The position numbers and the translations under genes were made by a program. 64,000 bases of DNA from Cecembia calidifontis (GTDB lineage Bacteria; Bacteroidota; Bacteroidia; Cytophagales; Cyclobacteriaceae). This document shows positions 41,548-49,078 of this stretch, in pieces. Where the stretch lies: contig NZ_SGXG01000001.1 of the NCBI RefSeq assembly GCF_004216715.1, forward strand, positions 744,001 through 808,000. Direction: 5' to 3'. The notes under the pieces are model-generated. The model ran no database searches. It worked only from the letters and a program-made list of their open reading frames with translations, and was not told the origin of the DNA. How positions within the stretch are numbered: position 1 is the stretch's first letter; each line of letters starts with the position of its first letter.

Positions 41548-43302
41548 ATGAAATTAGCTGAAGACCTCTATCCATTGCCTGTAAAACTTCATAAAATAAA
41601 AAAGAAAGCTGCCATTACCGCAATTTTCCGCTTAATGGTGTTCATCCTCCTATTGGGTTTTCTGATTTTGGGGCTTTCAGAAAACAAGCTTTACCTACTT
41701 GCTGTGCCAGTTTGGGGGATAATTTTTATTGGTTTGATTAAGGTTTTCAATCAACTGAAAGATTTGGAGGCCTTCATTTTAGAGGTTCAGGACATGGAAG
41801 TTGAGGAAAAAAAACGCCAAGCCAGGGAATTGGGGAGTTTCGATCCGGGAGAGGAGTTTTTGGATAAAGGACATCCTTTTTGCAATGATCTGGATTTATT
41901 TGGTCAGCATTCCTTATTCCAACTGATCAACCATACCGTATCCAAAACAGGAAGAAAGCTACTCGCCCAAAACCTGAAAAAACAAATGGATCCGGAAATG
42001 GCAAAAATCCAATTTGCTTCAGTGGAGGAACTGAAAAACAAAACAGAACTGATACGGAATTTTGAAGCAGTAGGCAGGGCATTTCTCAAAAAAGAGAAGG
42101 ACAAGGGCCAATTTTATTCCTGGTTACAACAACCCGAATCTTGGCATAAAGCTTATTTTATTCTGATGATCATTGGGCCATTGGGGGGAATGGGCATAAT
42201 ATTGGCCAGTTTGATGGGATTGGTTGCGTCAGGTTGGCTGGGGCTTTGGATATTATTAGGAACAGTATTCCTGTCCTTGGTTTTTAAAGATTTGAAAAAA
42301 GCTTCGGGCATTTGGCCCAATGATGGGGATATCAAAACTTTCCGGATCTGGTCCCAATTATTAGAAAAGGAGAAGTTTGATGAATCCGGATTAAAACATA
42401 TTCATCACCATTTTGAGGATGGGCAATTTTCAAAGGGACTCCGCTCTTTGGAGCAAATTTCCCTTCTTGTACAAAACAGGATGAATTTTGTGTATTTAAT
42501 TTTCAACCTGCTGTTCTGGTTGGATTTTTTTGTTTTGTGGCAGCTTAACAGATGGAAGAATTCCTATGGTACTGACCTTTCAGAAATGGAGAAAATATTT
42601 GACCATTGGCAGGTATTGGTCTCGCTGTCGGCTTTTTCGCGGGAAATGCAGCTCGAGGGCCAGGTCTTATGGACTGAAAATGACCTGATCCGGTGTAAGT
42701 CAATCCAACATCCATTGTTGAAACCATCGCTGGCAGTAGGCAATGATTTTTTTCTGGATGAAAAAATAAAAACCGTATTGCTGACTGGATCGAACATGTC
42801 AGGAAAAACCACCTTCATGCGAACCCTTGGTATCAATTTGGTGATGGTAAACCTAGGCCTTAGGCCGATGGCGGCAAAAATGGAAGTTGGTAATTTTTCC
42901 CTTTACACTTCTATGAGGAATACTGACAACCTAGGTGAAAGTGTGAGTTCTTTCTATGCAGAACTTTCCAGAATCCGAAAAATCCTGGAGGCAGTGGAAA
43001 AAAAGGAAACTGTATTTTATCTGATGGACGAAATCCTGAAAGGAACCAACACGAGAGACAGAATACAGGGAAGTGAGGCATTGATCCGGCAACTTGCAAA
43101 AGGTAATGCAAGGGGAATCATTTCCACCCATGACATAGAATTGAGCGAACTTGAGAAAACCTTGCCCTATTTGACCAATTACAGTTTCCACAGCGAAATC
43201 CATGAAAATGAAATACAATTTGACTACAAACTGAAAGAAGGTTCATGCCCCAGTTTTAATGCCCACAAACTCATGGAGCTGATGGGAATTAAATTTGAAT
43301 AA
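41548..43302 (+). CDS. Membrane-anchored MutS-family ATPase
   Basis: 584 residues. The C-terminal third is a MutS ATPase domain: Walker A GSNMSGKTTFMRT (about 414-426), the MutS N2-type loop MRNTDNLGESVSSFYAELSRI, Walker B FYLMDEILKGTN (about 490-501), then STHDIELS. The mismatch-recognition and connector domains of true MutS are missing. Instead there are two N-terminal membrane helices (about 25-45, 50-68), a helical lever-like region and further hydrophobic helices (about 203-248 and 310-330). It is therefore not mismatch-repair MutS; its target is unknown. Single gene. Confidence 0.85.
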   Translation: MKLAEDLYPLPVKLHKIKKKAAITAIFRLMVFILLLGFLILGLSENKLYLLAVPVWGIIFIGLIKVFNQLKDLEAFILEVQDMEVEEKKRQARELGSFDPGEEFLDKGHPFCNDLDLFGQHSLFQLINHTVSKTGRKLLAQNLKKQMDPEMAKIQFASVEELKNKTELIRNFEAVGRAFLKKEKDKGQFYSWLQQPESWHKAYFILMIIGPLGGMGIILASLMGLVASGWLGLWILLGTVFLSLVFKDLKKASGIWPNDGDIKTFRIWSQLLEKEKFDESGLKHIHHHFEDGQFSKGLRSLEQISLLVQNRMNFVYLIFNLLFWLDFFVLWQLNRWKNSYGTDLSEMEKIFDHWQVLVSLSAFSREMQLEGQVLWTENDLIRCKSIQHPLLKPSLAVGNDFFLDEKIKTVLLTGSNMSGKTTFMRTLGINLVMVNLGLRPMAAKMEVGNFSLYTSMRNTDNLGESVSSFYAELSRIRKILEAVEKKETVFYLMDEILKGTNTRDRIQGSEALIRQLAKGNARGIISTHDIELSELEKTLPYLTNYSFHSEIHENEIQFDYKLKEGSCPSFNAHKLMELMGIKFE

Positions 43303-43370
43303 ACCCACCTTTGGCACAATCATTGATTTATTAAGCTCATAATCAAATTATTAACCAAAATATAAAAATC

Positions 43371-43523
43371 ATGAGCTCTCTATTGTATTTAATCGCCATT
43401 GTCTTGATTATAGGTTGGTTCTTTGGATTCTTTGTTTACAGTCTAAGTGGCCTGATCCATATTTTGTTGGTTTTAGCCGTTATTTCTATCCTTCTCAGAT
43501 TGATAGGGGGCAGAGCTGTATAA
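43371..43523 (+). CDS. Small hydrophobic protein, lmo0937-like
   Basis: 50 residues: MSSLLYLIAIVLIIGWFFGF, a second hydrophobic stretch IHILLVLAVISILLRL, and the end IGGRAV. This is the pattern of the lmo0937 family of tiny two-helix membrane proteins, widespread and often stress-induced in Bacteroidota; function unknown. Lies in the gap between the MutS-like gene and purK. Confidence 0.75.
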   Translation: MSSLLYLIAIVLIIGWFFGFFVYSLSGLIHILLVLAVISILLRLIGGRAV

Positions 43524-43624
43524 GAACCACGAAGATCAACCCTACAATATATTTAATAGAACTTGTTCCATAATACTTTTAAAGTTTCCTGAAGCTACAT
43601 TTTTCTGTTATTTTTGGGCAAACA

Positions 43625-44776
43625 ATGCCAATTCCTGTGCAGAAAAATTACCAGCAAAAAACTTTGGGCATCCTGGGGGGTGGTCAACTTGGCCGGATGG
43701 TCATTCAGTCTGCCATCAATTATAATATTGACATCCATATCCTAGACCCGGATTCCAACGCCCCTTGTAAAACCATCTGTCAAAAATTCGTTCAGGGAAG
43801 CCTGACTGATTTTGATACAGTCTATGCATTTGGAAGGGAATGCGATGTGATCACCATCGAAATAGAAAATGTGAATACCGATGCCTTGGCAAAACTTGCC
43901 AAAGAAGGCAAGGAGGTTTATCCCCAGCCCCATTTGATCAAACTGATACAGGACAAAAGATCGCAAAAATCTTTTTACGAAGAGAGGGGCATTCCCACAG
44001 CTGAATTTATACTGACAGAAAACAAAGAGGACGTTCACCTTCAGGTAGATTTCCTCCCTGCTGTCAATAAATTAGGCAGAGAAGGATATGATGGTCGTGG
44101 GGTACAGATTCTCAAAAGCAAAGAAGAACTGCATAAGGCCTTTGATGCACCAGGCCTTTTGGAAAAACTCATCGATTTTGAAAAAGAAATTTCGGTAATT
44201 GTTGCCCGGAATAAGCAAGGAGAGGTTATTACCTATCCGTCCGTGGAATGTTCTTTTCATCCTACGGCCAATCTCGTAGAATTTCTTTTTGCTCCTGCGG
44301 AAATATCTCCCGAACTGGAACAAAAAGCCCAAGAAATTGCCAAAAAGGTAATTTTGGAATTGGATCTGATAGGCATATTGGCTGTAGAAATGTTTGTCAC
44401 CAAAGAAGGGGAAATCCTCGTCAATGAGATTGCCCCGAGGCCCCATAATTCAGGACATCATACCATTGAAGCCAATTTCACTTCCCAGTTTGAACAGCAT
44501 CTCCGTGCCGTATTGGATATGCCATTGGGCAATACAGATTTAAGATGTCCTGCCGCCATGGTCAATTTACTAGGTGAGGACGGGTACAGTGGAGAAGCCT
44601 TTGTCGAAGGTTTAGATGAGGCCATCCGCCAAAAAGGCGTTTATATTCACCTATATGGAAAGAAATTGACCAAGCCCTTTAGAAAAATGGGGCATGTGAC
44701 ACTTTTGGATGAAAACGTAGAACAGCTCAAACAAAGGGCCAAAGAAATTAAAGAAATTATCAAAATAAAAGCCTGA
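43625..44776 (+). CDS. purK: 5-(carboxyamino)imidazole ribonucleotide synthase
   Basis: 383 residues. ATP-grasp enzyme that carboxylates aminoimidazole ribonucleotide with bicarbonate in purine synthesis. Start LGILGGGQLGRMV is the family signature; the ATP-grasp segment has VNKLGREGYDGRGVQIL and ENEIAPRPHNSGHHTIEA-type ligands (VNEIAPRPHNSGH). purE follows after 5 nt. An exact TATTTTTG (-7-like) lies at 43609-43616, 8 nt before the ATG. Confidence 0.96.
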   Translation: MPIPVQKNYQQKTLGILGGGQLGRMVIQSAINYNIDIHILDPDSNAPCKTICQKFVQGSLTDFDTVYAFGRECDVITIEIENVNTDALAKLAKEGKEVYPQPHLIKLIQDKRSQKSFYEERGIPTAEFILTENKEDVHLQVDFLPAVNKLGREGYDGRGVQILKSKEELHKAFDAPGLLEKLIDFEKEISVIVARNKQGEVITYPSVECSFHPTANLVEFLFAPAEISPELEQKAQEIAKKVILELDLIGILAVEMFVTKEGEILVNEIAPRPHNSGHHTIEANFTSQFEQHLRAVLDMPLGNTDLRCPAAMVNLLGEDGYSGEAFVEGLDEAIRQKGVYIHLYGKKLTKPFRKMGHVTLLDENVEQLKQRAKEIKEIIKIKA

Positions 44777-44781
44777 ACACC

Positions 44782-45297
44782 ATGAGTGTACAAGTAGGAA
44801 TCATCATGGGAAGTCAGTCAGACTTACCTGTGATGTCAGAAGCCGCCTTGGCTTTGGAGGAATTGGGGGTTAAATATGAATTGACAGTAGTATCTGCCCA
44901 TAGGACACCGGAACGCATGGTAGACTATGCCAAATCGGCCAGGGAAAGAGGTCTAAAGGTGATCATTGCCGGAGCAGGAGGAGCGGCCCATTTACCAGGC
45001 ATGGTTGCTTCGATGACCTCATTGCCCGTCATTGGTGTACCTATCAAATCCTCCAATTCAATTGATGGATGGGACAGTGTGCTGTCCATTCTTCAGATGC
45101 CAGGAGGAATACCGGTGGCCACTGTCGCCTTGAATGGCGCCAAAAATGCAGGTATACTTGCGGCTTCCATCGTAGGAGCTTATGATGAGCAGGTTGGCAA
45201 AAATCTGGACAATTATAAAAAGTCCCTGAAAGAAAAAGTTGAGGAAGATGCCAAAAAAATTGAAACAAAAGGTTGGAGAAGCGCGTTAAAAAAATAG
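44782..45297 (+). CDS. purE: 5-(carboxyamino)imidazole ribonucleotide mutase
   Basis: 171 residues. Moves the carboxyl group of N5-CAIR to C4, the step after PurK. Signature GIIMGSQSDLPVMSEA at the start, SAHRTPERM with the active-site His, and AGAGGAAHLPGMVA. Class I PurE, as expected next to purK. The C-terminal tail is Lys/Glu-rich. Followed by a terminator at 45331. Confidence 0.96.
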   Translation: MSVQVGIIMGSQSDLPVMSEAALALEELGVKYELTVVSAHRTPERMVDYAKSARERGLKVIIAGAGGAAHLPGMVASMTSLPVIGVPIKSSNSIDGWDSVLSILQMPGGIPVATVALNGAKNAGILAASIVGAYDEQVGKNLDNYKKSLKEKVEEDAKKIETKGWRSALKK

Positions 45298-45330
45298 ACA
45301 TTAATTGAAAGTTTACTAGATTGATTGGTT

Positions 45331-45362
45331 AGCGGGTCCATTTATGGCCCGCTTTTCTTTTT
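45331..45362 (+). terminator. Terminator of purK-purE
   Basis: AGCGGG...CCCGCT stem (45331-45352, extended by weaker pairs around TTTA) followed by TTTTCTTTTTATTTTTG. Confidence 0.8.
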
Positions 45363-45382
45363 ATTTTTGCATAAAATCGGCC

Positions 45383-45583
45383 ATGGACCTAAAGAAAAAC
45401 GTCAAATTCAAAATCGGATCAGAAGATTGGGAGATGCCTTTGGGTATCCTGATCCTCTTGATTTTGATAACACTTATCTTAATGATTGGAGGGGCTTATT
45501 TGGGCTTTAAATTCGGAGAAAGAATGGCCGGTAATTCCCAACCAGAAGCGATTAGAGAAATTCTTTTTCAGCAACTGACATAA
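45383..45583 (+). CDS. Small single-pass membrane protein, unknown
   Basis: 66 residues from the ATG at 45383 (MDLKKNVKFKIGSEDWEMPL); the upstream part of the frame lies in the purE terminator. One strong membrane helix (about 20-45, LGILILLILITLILMIGGAYLGF) and a short tail. TATTTTTG at 45362-45369 matches the -7 consensus. No family recognised. Confidence 0.55.
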   Translation: MDLKKNVKFKIGSEDWEMPLGILILLILITLILMIGGAYLGFKFGERMAGNSQPEAIREILFQQLT

Positions 45584-45587
45584 AAAA

Positions 45588-45645
45588 GGCATTCTTTAAG
45601 CCTTTGTTCCACTCTTTTGGAAGGGATACAAATTTAAAGAATGCC
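45588..45645 (-). terminator. Long-stem terminator of the DUF3127 gene
   Basis: A perfect 12-bp stem GGCATTCTTTAA (45588-45599) / TTAAAGAATGCC (45634-45645) with a 34-nt loop that can fold further (TTCC/GGAA). On minus it is followed by T6. It lies 142 nt past the DUF3127 stop, so the message would have a long 3' region; nothing coding is seen there. Confidence 0.65.
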
Positions 45646-45787
45646 AAAATTCTTAAAATCAAAATCGAAATACTGAGCTCAGTTGATAGATTTAGAAGGC
45701 CCTACCAAAATCATTTTTTTCGATATTATGCAAAAAGGATTCTAAATGCAACTGAAGAAACTTCCCAATTGGAGGCCTCCTTCTGTA

Positions 45788-46150
45788 TCAGAAGGGAAGG
45801 ATGTCATCTGCACTTTCATCAGAGAAACTGGTGACATCCGGAACAGCGCTTTTGGTATTAGTTTGGGCTGAAGCAGCACCTGCACCACCCACTTTTTCGA
45901 TTTTCCAGGCTTTTACATCGGTGTACCATCTTCCATTATATTCTCTGCTTTCAATGTCAATAGAGGCATTTACCTGATCCCCTTGCTTCAGGGCAAACTG
46001 ATCAATACTGTCTCCCCAAACGGTTATGCACACTTTTTTGGGATAAGTACCCGCTGTTTCCAAAATATATTCCTGTTTTCTCCACTGACCGTTTCTACCG
46101 GTGCCATTCATTTCCGGCATGATTTGAATTATTCTTCCACTTATTTCCAT
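45788..46150 (-). CDS. DUF3127 (OB-fold) domain protein
   Basis: 120 residues from the ATG at 46150 (MEISGRIIQIMPEMNGTGRN), the usual start of the family; upstream residues are not conserved-looking. DUF3127 proteins are Bacteroidota-specific, OB-fold and SSB-like in shape (WRKQEYILETAGTYPKKVCITVWG, ESREYNGRWYTDVKAWKIEK). The end DESADDILPF mimics the acidic SSB tail that recruits partners (DDxPF), so single-strand DNA or RNA binding with partner recruitment is plausible. Confidence 0.85.
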   Translation of the reverse strand: MEISGRIIQIMPEMNGTGRNGQWRKQEYILETAGTYPKKVCITVWGDSIDQFALKQGDQVNASIDIESREYNGRWYTDVKAWKIEKVGGAGAASAQTNTKSAVPDVTSFSDESADDILPF

Positions 46151-46540
46151 ATTACTTGTTATTTCCGAAAACGAAGGTAAGGAATTAGCCCCTAATTGCC
46201 TTACCAAGTTGAATCAAAATCAAGAAGCAAAAAAAGCGTTGTTAATTCCCAGACTTGGCACAATAAATGCGGTGATTCTTTTCGTTAAATACATGGATTT
46301 TTTTGTTTTATAAATTGTGTTTTTTTCGTTTCATGGCGAAATTTTATTTTATAAAAAAAGGTTTAAATGCAATTCCATTTCAACAAACACTTCAATGTCA
46401 AAATAGTTTTTAAAAAAATTTAATAATTTTTTGCATGTATGTTACTGAATCAATACATTTGATTACAGTAAAATTTTAATTGTTTCACCCCAAACATATA
46501 CTATGGCATAAACCTCTACGTTATTTTAAAGTCCATTAGT
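46151..46540. other. Non-coding gap between two divergent genes
   Basis: 390 bp, very AT-rich with many T and A runs. It must hold the promoters of the DUF3127 gene (-) and the sigma factor (+), but I could not assign a convincing TTG/TAnnTTTG pair. No ORF, repeat or strong hairpin seen. Confidence 0.6.
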
Positions 46541-47143
46541 ATGAGTAAAAAGTTAGGTCCTAAGGACTCTGAACTGATTTCACAGTACAGAAACGGTAAT
46601 GAGACCGCATTTGAAAAATTGGTAGATCGCTATAAATCAAGGGTTTATACCACCATCTACCTAATTGTAAAAGACCAAGGTGTAGCTGAGGATTTGTTAC
46701 AGGACGTTTTTGTCAAGGTAATACATACCTTAAGCGCAGATGGCTACAACGAAGAGGGAAAATTTCAGCCATGGTTGATGCGCATTGCGCACAATCTTGC
46801 AATTGATTATTTCAGAAAGACCAAGCGCTATCCAACCATCGTGATGGAGGATGGAGAAAACTTGTTCAACACACTGAAATTTGCTGAAAACAACATTGAA
46901 GACCATAAAGTCAAGGAAGACACCCTTGAATTGGTCCGCAGGCTCATAGATGAGCTACCTGAAACTCAAAAGCAGGTACTTATTATGAGGCATTACATGG
47001 ATATGAGTTTTCAGGAAATTGCCGAGCAGACCGGCGTGAGCATCAATACAGCTTTAGGAAGGATGCGTTACGCACTGATCAACATGAGAAAGAAAATGAA
47101 ACAATTAAATTTTGCCTATGACAAAACCTTTTACCCCAAATGA
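46541..47143 (+). CDS. ECF-type RNA polymerase sigma factor
   Basis: 200 residues. Region 2 (about 20-90): LVDRYKSRVYTTIYLIV, DLLQDVFVKVI, FQPWLMRIAHNLAIDYFRK. Region 4 (about 130-185): LPETQKQVLIMRHYMDMSFQEIAEQTGVSINTA. The gene that follows overlaps by 26 nt and is likely to be its partner. No classic anti-sigma with a membrane helix is present. Sigma target genes cannot be inferred from this window. Confidence 0.93.
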   Translation: MSKKLGPKDSELISQYRNGNETAFEKLVDRYKSRVYTTIYLIVKDQGVAEDLLQDVFVKVIHTLSADGYNEEGKFQPWLMRIAHNLAIDYFRKTKRYPTIVMEDGENLFNTLKFAENNIEDHKVKEDTLELVRRLIDELPETQKQVLIMRHYMDMSFQEIAEQTGVSINTALGRMRYALINMRKKMKQLNFAYDKTFYPK

Positions 47144-47360
47144 CCTGATCAGATATATCTATCAGGAAATGAGTGAGGGTGAGAATGAGCGGTTAGTGCA
47201 GGCCTTGCGCGAAGACGGTACTTTGATGCAAGAATATCTGGAAATGCTGAGCACCATCGATCAATTGGACCAACTCATTCTTGAACCTTCCGAAAAAGTA
47301 GTAAAAGGCATTCTTCGGAAAGCCAAATCTACAGGACTCGAAAAAATGAAGTCGTTTTAG
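47118..47360 (+). CDS. Small protein coupled to the ECF sigma factor
   Basis: 80 residues from the ATG at 47118 (MTKPFTPNDLIRYIYQEMSE); the longer frame starts with TTG. Acidic and helical, with no membrane segment and no zinc-finger cysteines. ENERLVQALREDGTLMQEY and LILEPSEKVVKGILRKA could form an anti-sigma-like helical bundle. A 26-nt overlap with the sigma gene implies coupled translation and balanced amounts, so it may bind the sigma factor (inference). Confidence 0.65.
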   Translation: MTKPFTPNDLIRYIYQEMSEGENERLVQALREDGTLMQEYLEMLSTIDQLDQLILEPSEKVVKGILRKAKSTGLEKMKSF

Positions 47361-47366
47361 TTTCCC

Positions 47367-47403
47367 GGTAACCTGAAAGCAAAAGCCTTCAGGTTTTTTT
47401 TTA
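47367..47403. terminator. Bidirectional terminator
   Basis: AACCTGAA-AGCAAAAGCC-TTCAGGTT followed by T9; the inner GC/GC extends the stem. Separates the sigma-factor operon from the convergent esterase gene, whose stop codon it nearly touches. Confidence 0.85.
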
Positions 47404-48276
47404 TAAATGCTGCCTGATAAAATTCTCAGTGATTTGAATGATCTCTCTGTAAATCGGTTCTGTAAACCCATGCCCCAATCCCGGATAATACTTAAAAGCT
47501 TTAGGAACACCATTTTCCCTAAGCCTCTCTTCCAACAAATAGCTCTGCGCTATGGGAACAATATCATCCCGGTCTCCATGAAAAAATGCCGTAGGCACAG
47601 CATTGGGTTGAATAAAATTGACCGGAGAACCATTTACGTACCGTACCCTGTCAATAATGGGATCACCGATCAGGTTCCTCAGTAAAAATTCAATCAGGGG
47701 ATTGCCATTGCCTAAGGTGAGCAAATCCGTAGGAGGAAAAATGCCTACAGCAACTTTAACCAATCCATCATTGTTTTTATAACTGTGTAACAGACTTAAA
47801 TGGCCACCTGCACTCCCTCCGGCCAAGACTACCTTTTCGGAAACATTCCATTCCTGAAGTTTGGAGCGGATAAAGTCCATGGCTCTTTCAATGTCCTCTT
47901 CCTGACTGGGAAAAGGATTTGCTCCGGTGATGGCATTGAATAGACGATAGTTCAAAGAGATGTAGGCATAATCCTGCTGTACAGCCTCAAACCAAGGCTT
48001 GAAATCTCTAAACTCGGCTTTATCCCCGTCAATCCAGGCTCCACCATGGATCCATATCAATACCTTGGTATTTTGTCTTGTCCTATTGGCCGGCAAATAA
48101 ACATCCATTTTCTGACGGCTATCTGTCCCGTAGGATAAATCTATCAGCTCCAAGGGAATTCTTGGGTCCGGGATAGGATTATCCACTTTATCTTCCCCGC
48201 AGGAGAAAATAAAAATGAACCCTAATAAAAATATTGTTTTTGAAAAATACTGTAACCCAAAACCTTGCTTCATCAT
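47401..48276 (-). CDS. Alpha/beta hydrolase lipoprotein (esterase-like)
   Basis: 291 residues with a lipoprotein signal (FLLGFIFIFSCGEDK). Alpha/beta hydrolase of the BD-FAE/HSL type: oxyanion motif IWIHGGAWIDG, nucleophile Ser in LAGGSAGGHLSL, acid in FHGDRDDIVPI and His near LGHGFTEPI. Probably hydrolyses acyl or carbohydrate esters at the envelope. Single gene; the substrate is unknown. Confidence 0.88.
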   Translation of the reverse strand: MMKQGFGLQYFSKTIFLLGFIFIFSCGEDKVDNPIPDPRIPLELIDLSYGTDSRQKMDVYLPANRTRQNTKVLIWIHGGAWIDGDKAEFRDFKPWFEAVQQDYAYISLNYRLFNAITGANPFPSQEEDIERAMDFIRSKLQEWNVSEKVVLAGGSAGGHLSLLHSYKNNDGLVKVAVGIFPPTDLLTLGNGNPLIEFLLRNLIGDPIIDRVRYVNGSPVNFIQPNAVPTAFFHGDRDDIVPIAQSYLLEERLRENGVPKAFKYYPGLGHGFTEPIYREIIQITENFIRQHL

Positions 48277-48391
48277 GATCTGAATATAATTAACGGCCAG
48301 AAAAACGTTTACCCCGAAATACTTGTTATAAAAGGTCTGGTAAAACCATTTTAATCTTTAAAATTGTAATTACAAAACAACAACAAAAATC

Positions 48392-49078
48392 ATGCTCAAA
48401 AAAGAAAGGTACGCTGCTTTTATCGATTACTTTTCCTATCATATGCCGATCGCAAAGACCGAATTGATGTATGAAAATCCCTTCCAACTCCTGATTGCCG
48501 TGGTGCTCTCCGCCCAATGTACAGACAAAAGGGTAAATATGGTCACTCCGGCCATTTTCAGGGATTTCCCAACTCCTCAGCACCTTGCCGCCTCCAATTT
48601 TGAGGAATTGTTTCCTTACATCAAATCCATTTCATACCCCAATAACAAAACCAAGCACCTCTTGGGACTTGGAAAAAAACTGGTGGAAGAATTCCATGGA
48701 GAAGTCCCCTCAACAGTAGAAGAATTGATCAAACTACCCGGGGTGGGAAGGAAAACAGCCAATGTGATCACTTCAGTTGTCTGGAACCAGCCCAACATGG
48801 CTGTAGACACCCACGTTTTCAGGGTATCCAAAAGACTGGGACTGGTCAATCAGAATACCAAAACACCTTTGGAGGTAGAAAAAGATCTGGTAAAAAACAT
48901 CCCCAAGAAATACATACATATCGCCCATCACTGGCTGATCCTGCACGGCAGATACATTTGTCTGGCAAGGAATCCAAAATGCCTGGAATGTCCGATTAAA
49001 CATTTCTGTGGGTATTTTGAAAAAAATAAAGAAAAAATCATCGAGCAGGCTAATGCTTCCCCTACAACTAAGCGTTAA
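48392..49078 (+). CDS. nth: Endonuclease III (DNA glycosylase/AP lyase)
   Basis: 228 residues. Helix-hairpin-helix LPGVGRKTANVI with the catalytic Lys in GRKT, catalytic Asp in VDTHVFRVSKRLGL, and the 4Fe-4S loop C-x6-C-x2-C-x5-C (CLARNPKCLECPIKHFC). It removes oxidised pyrimidines and cuts the backbone. Overlaps asnB by 1 nt (TAATG). The C-terminus is slightly longer than in E. coli. Confidence 0.95.
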   Translation: MLKKERYAAFIDYFSYHMPIAKTELMYENPFQLLIAVVLSAQCTDKRVNMVTPAIFRDFPTPQHLAASNFEELFPYIKSISYPNNKTKHLLGLGKKLVEEFHGEVPSTVEELIKLPGVGRKTANVITSVVWNQPNMAVDTHVFRVSKRLGLVNQNTKTPLEVEKDLVKNIPKKYIHIAHHWLILHGRYICLARNPKCLECPIKHFCGYFEKNKEKIIEQANASPTTKR

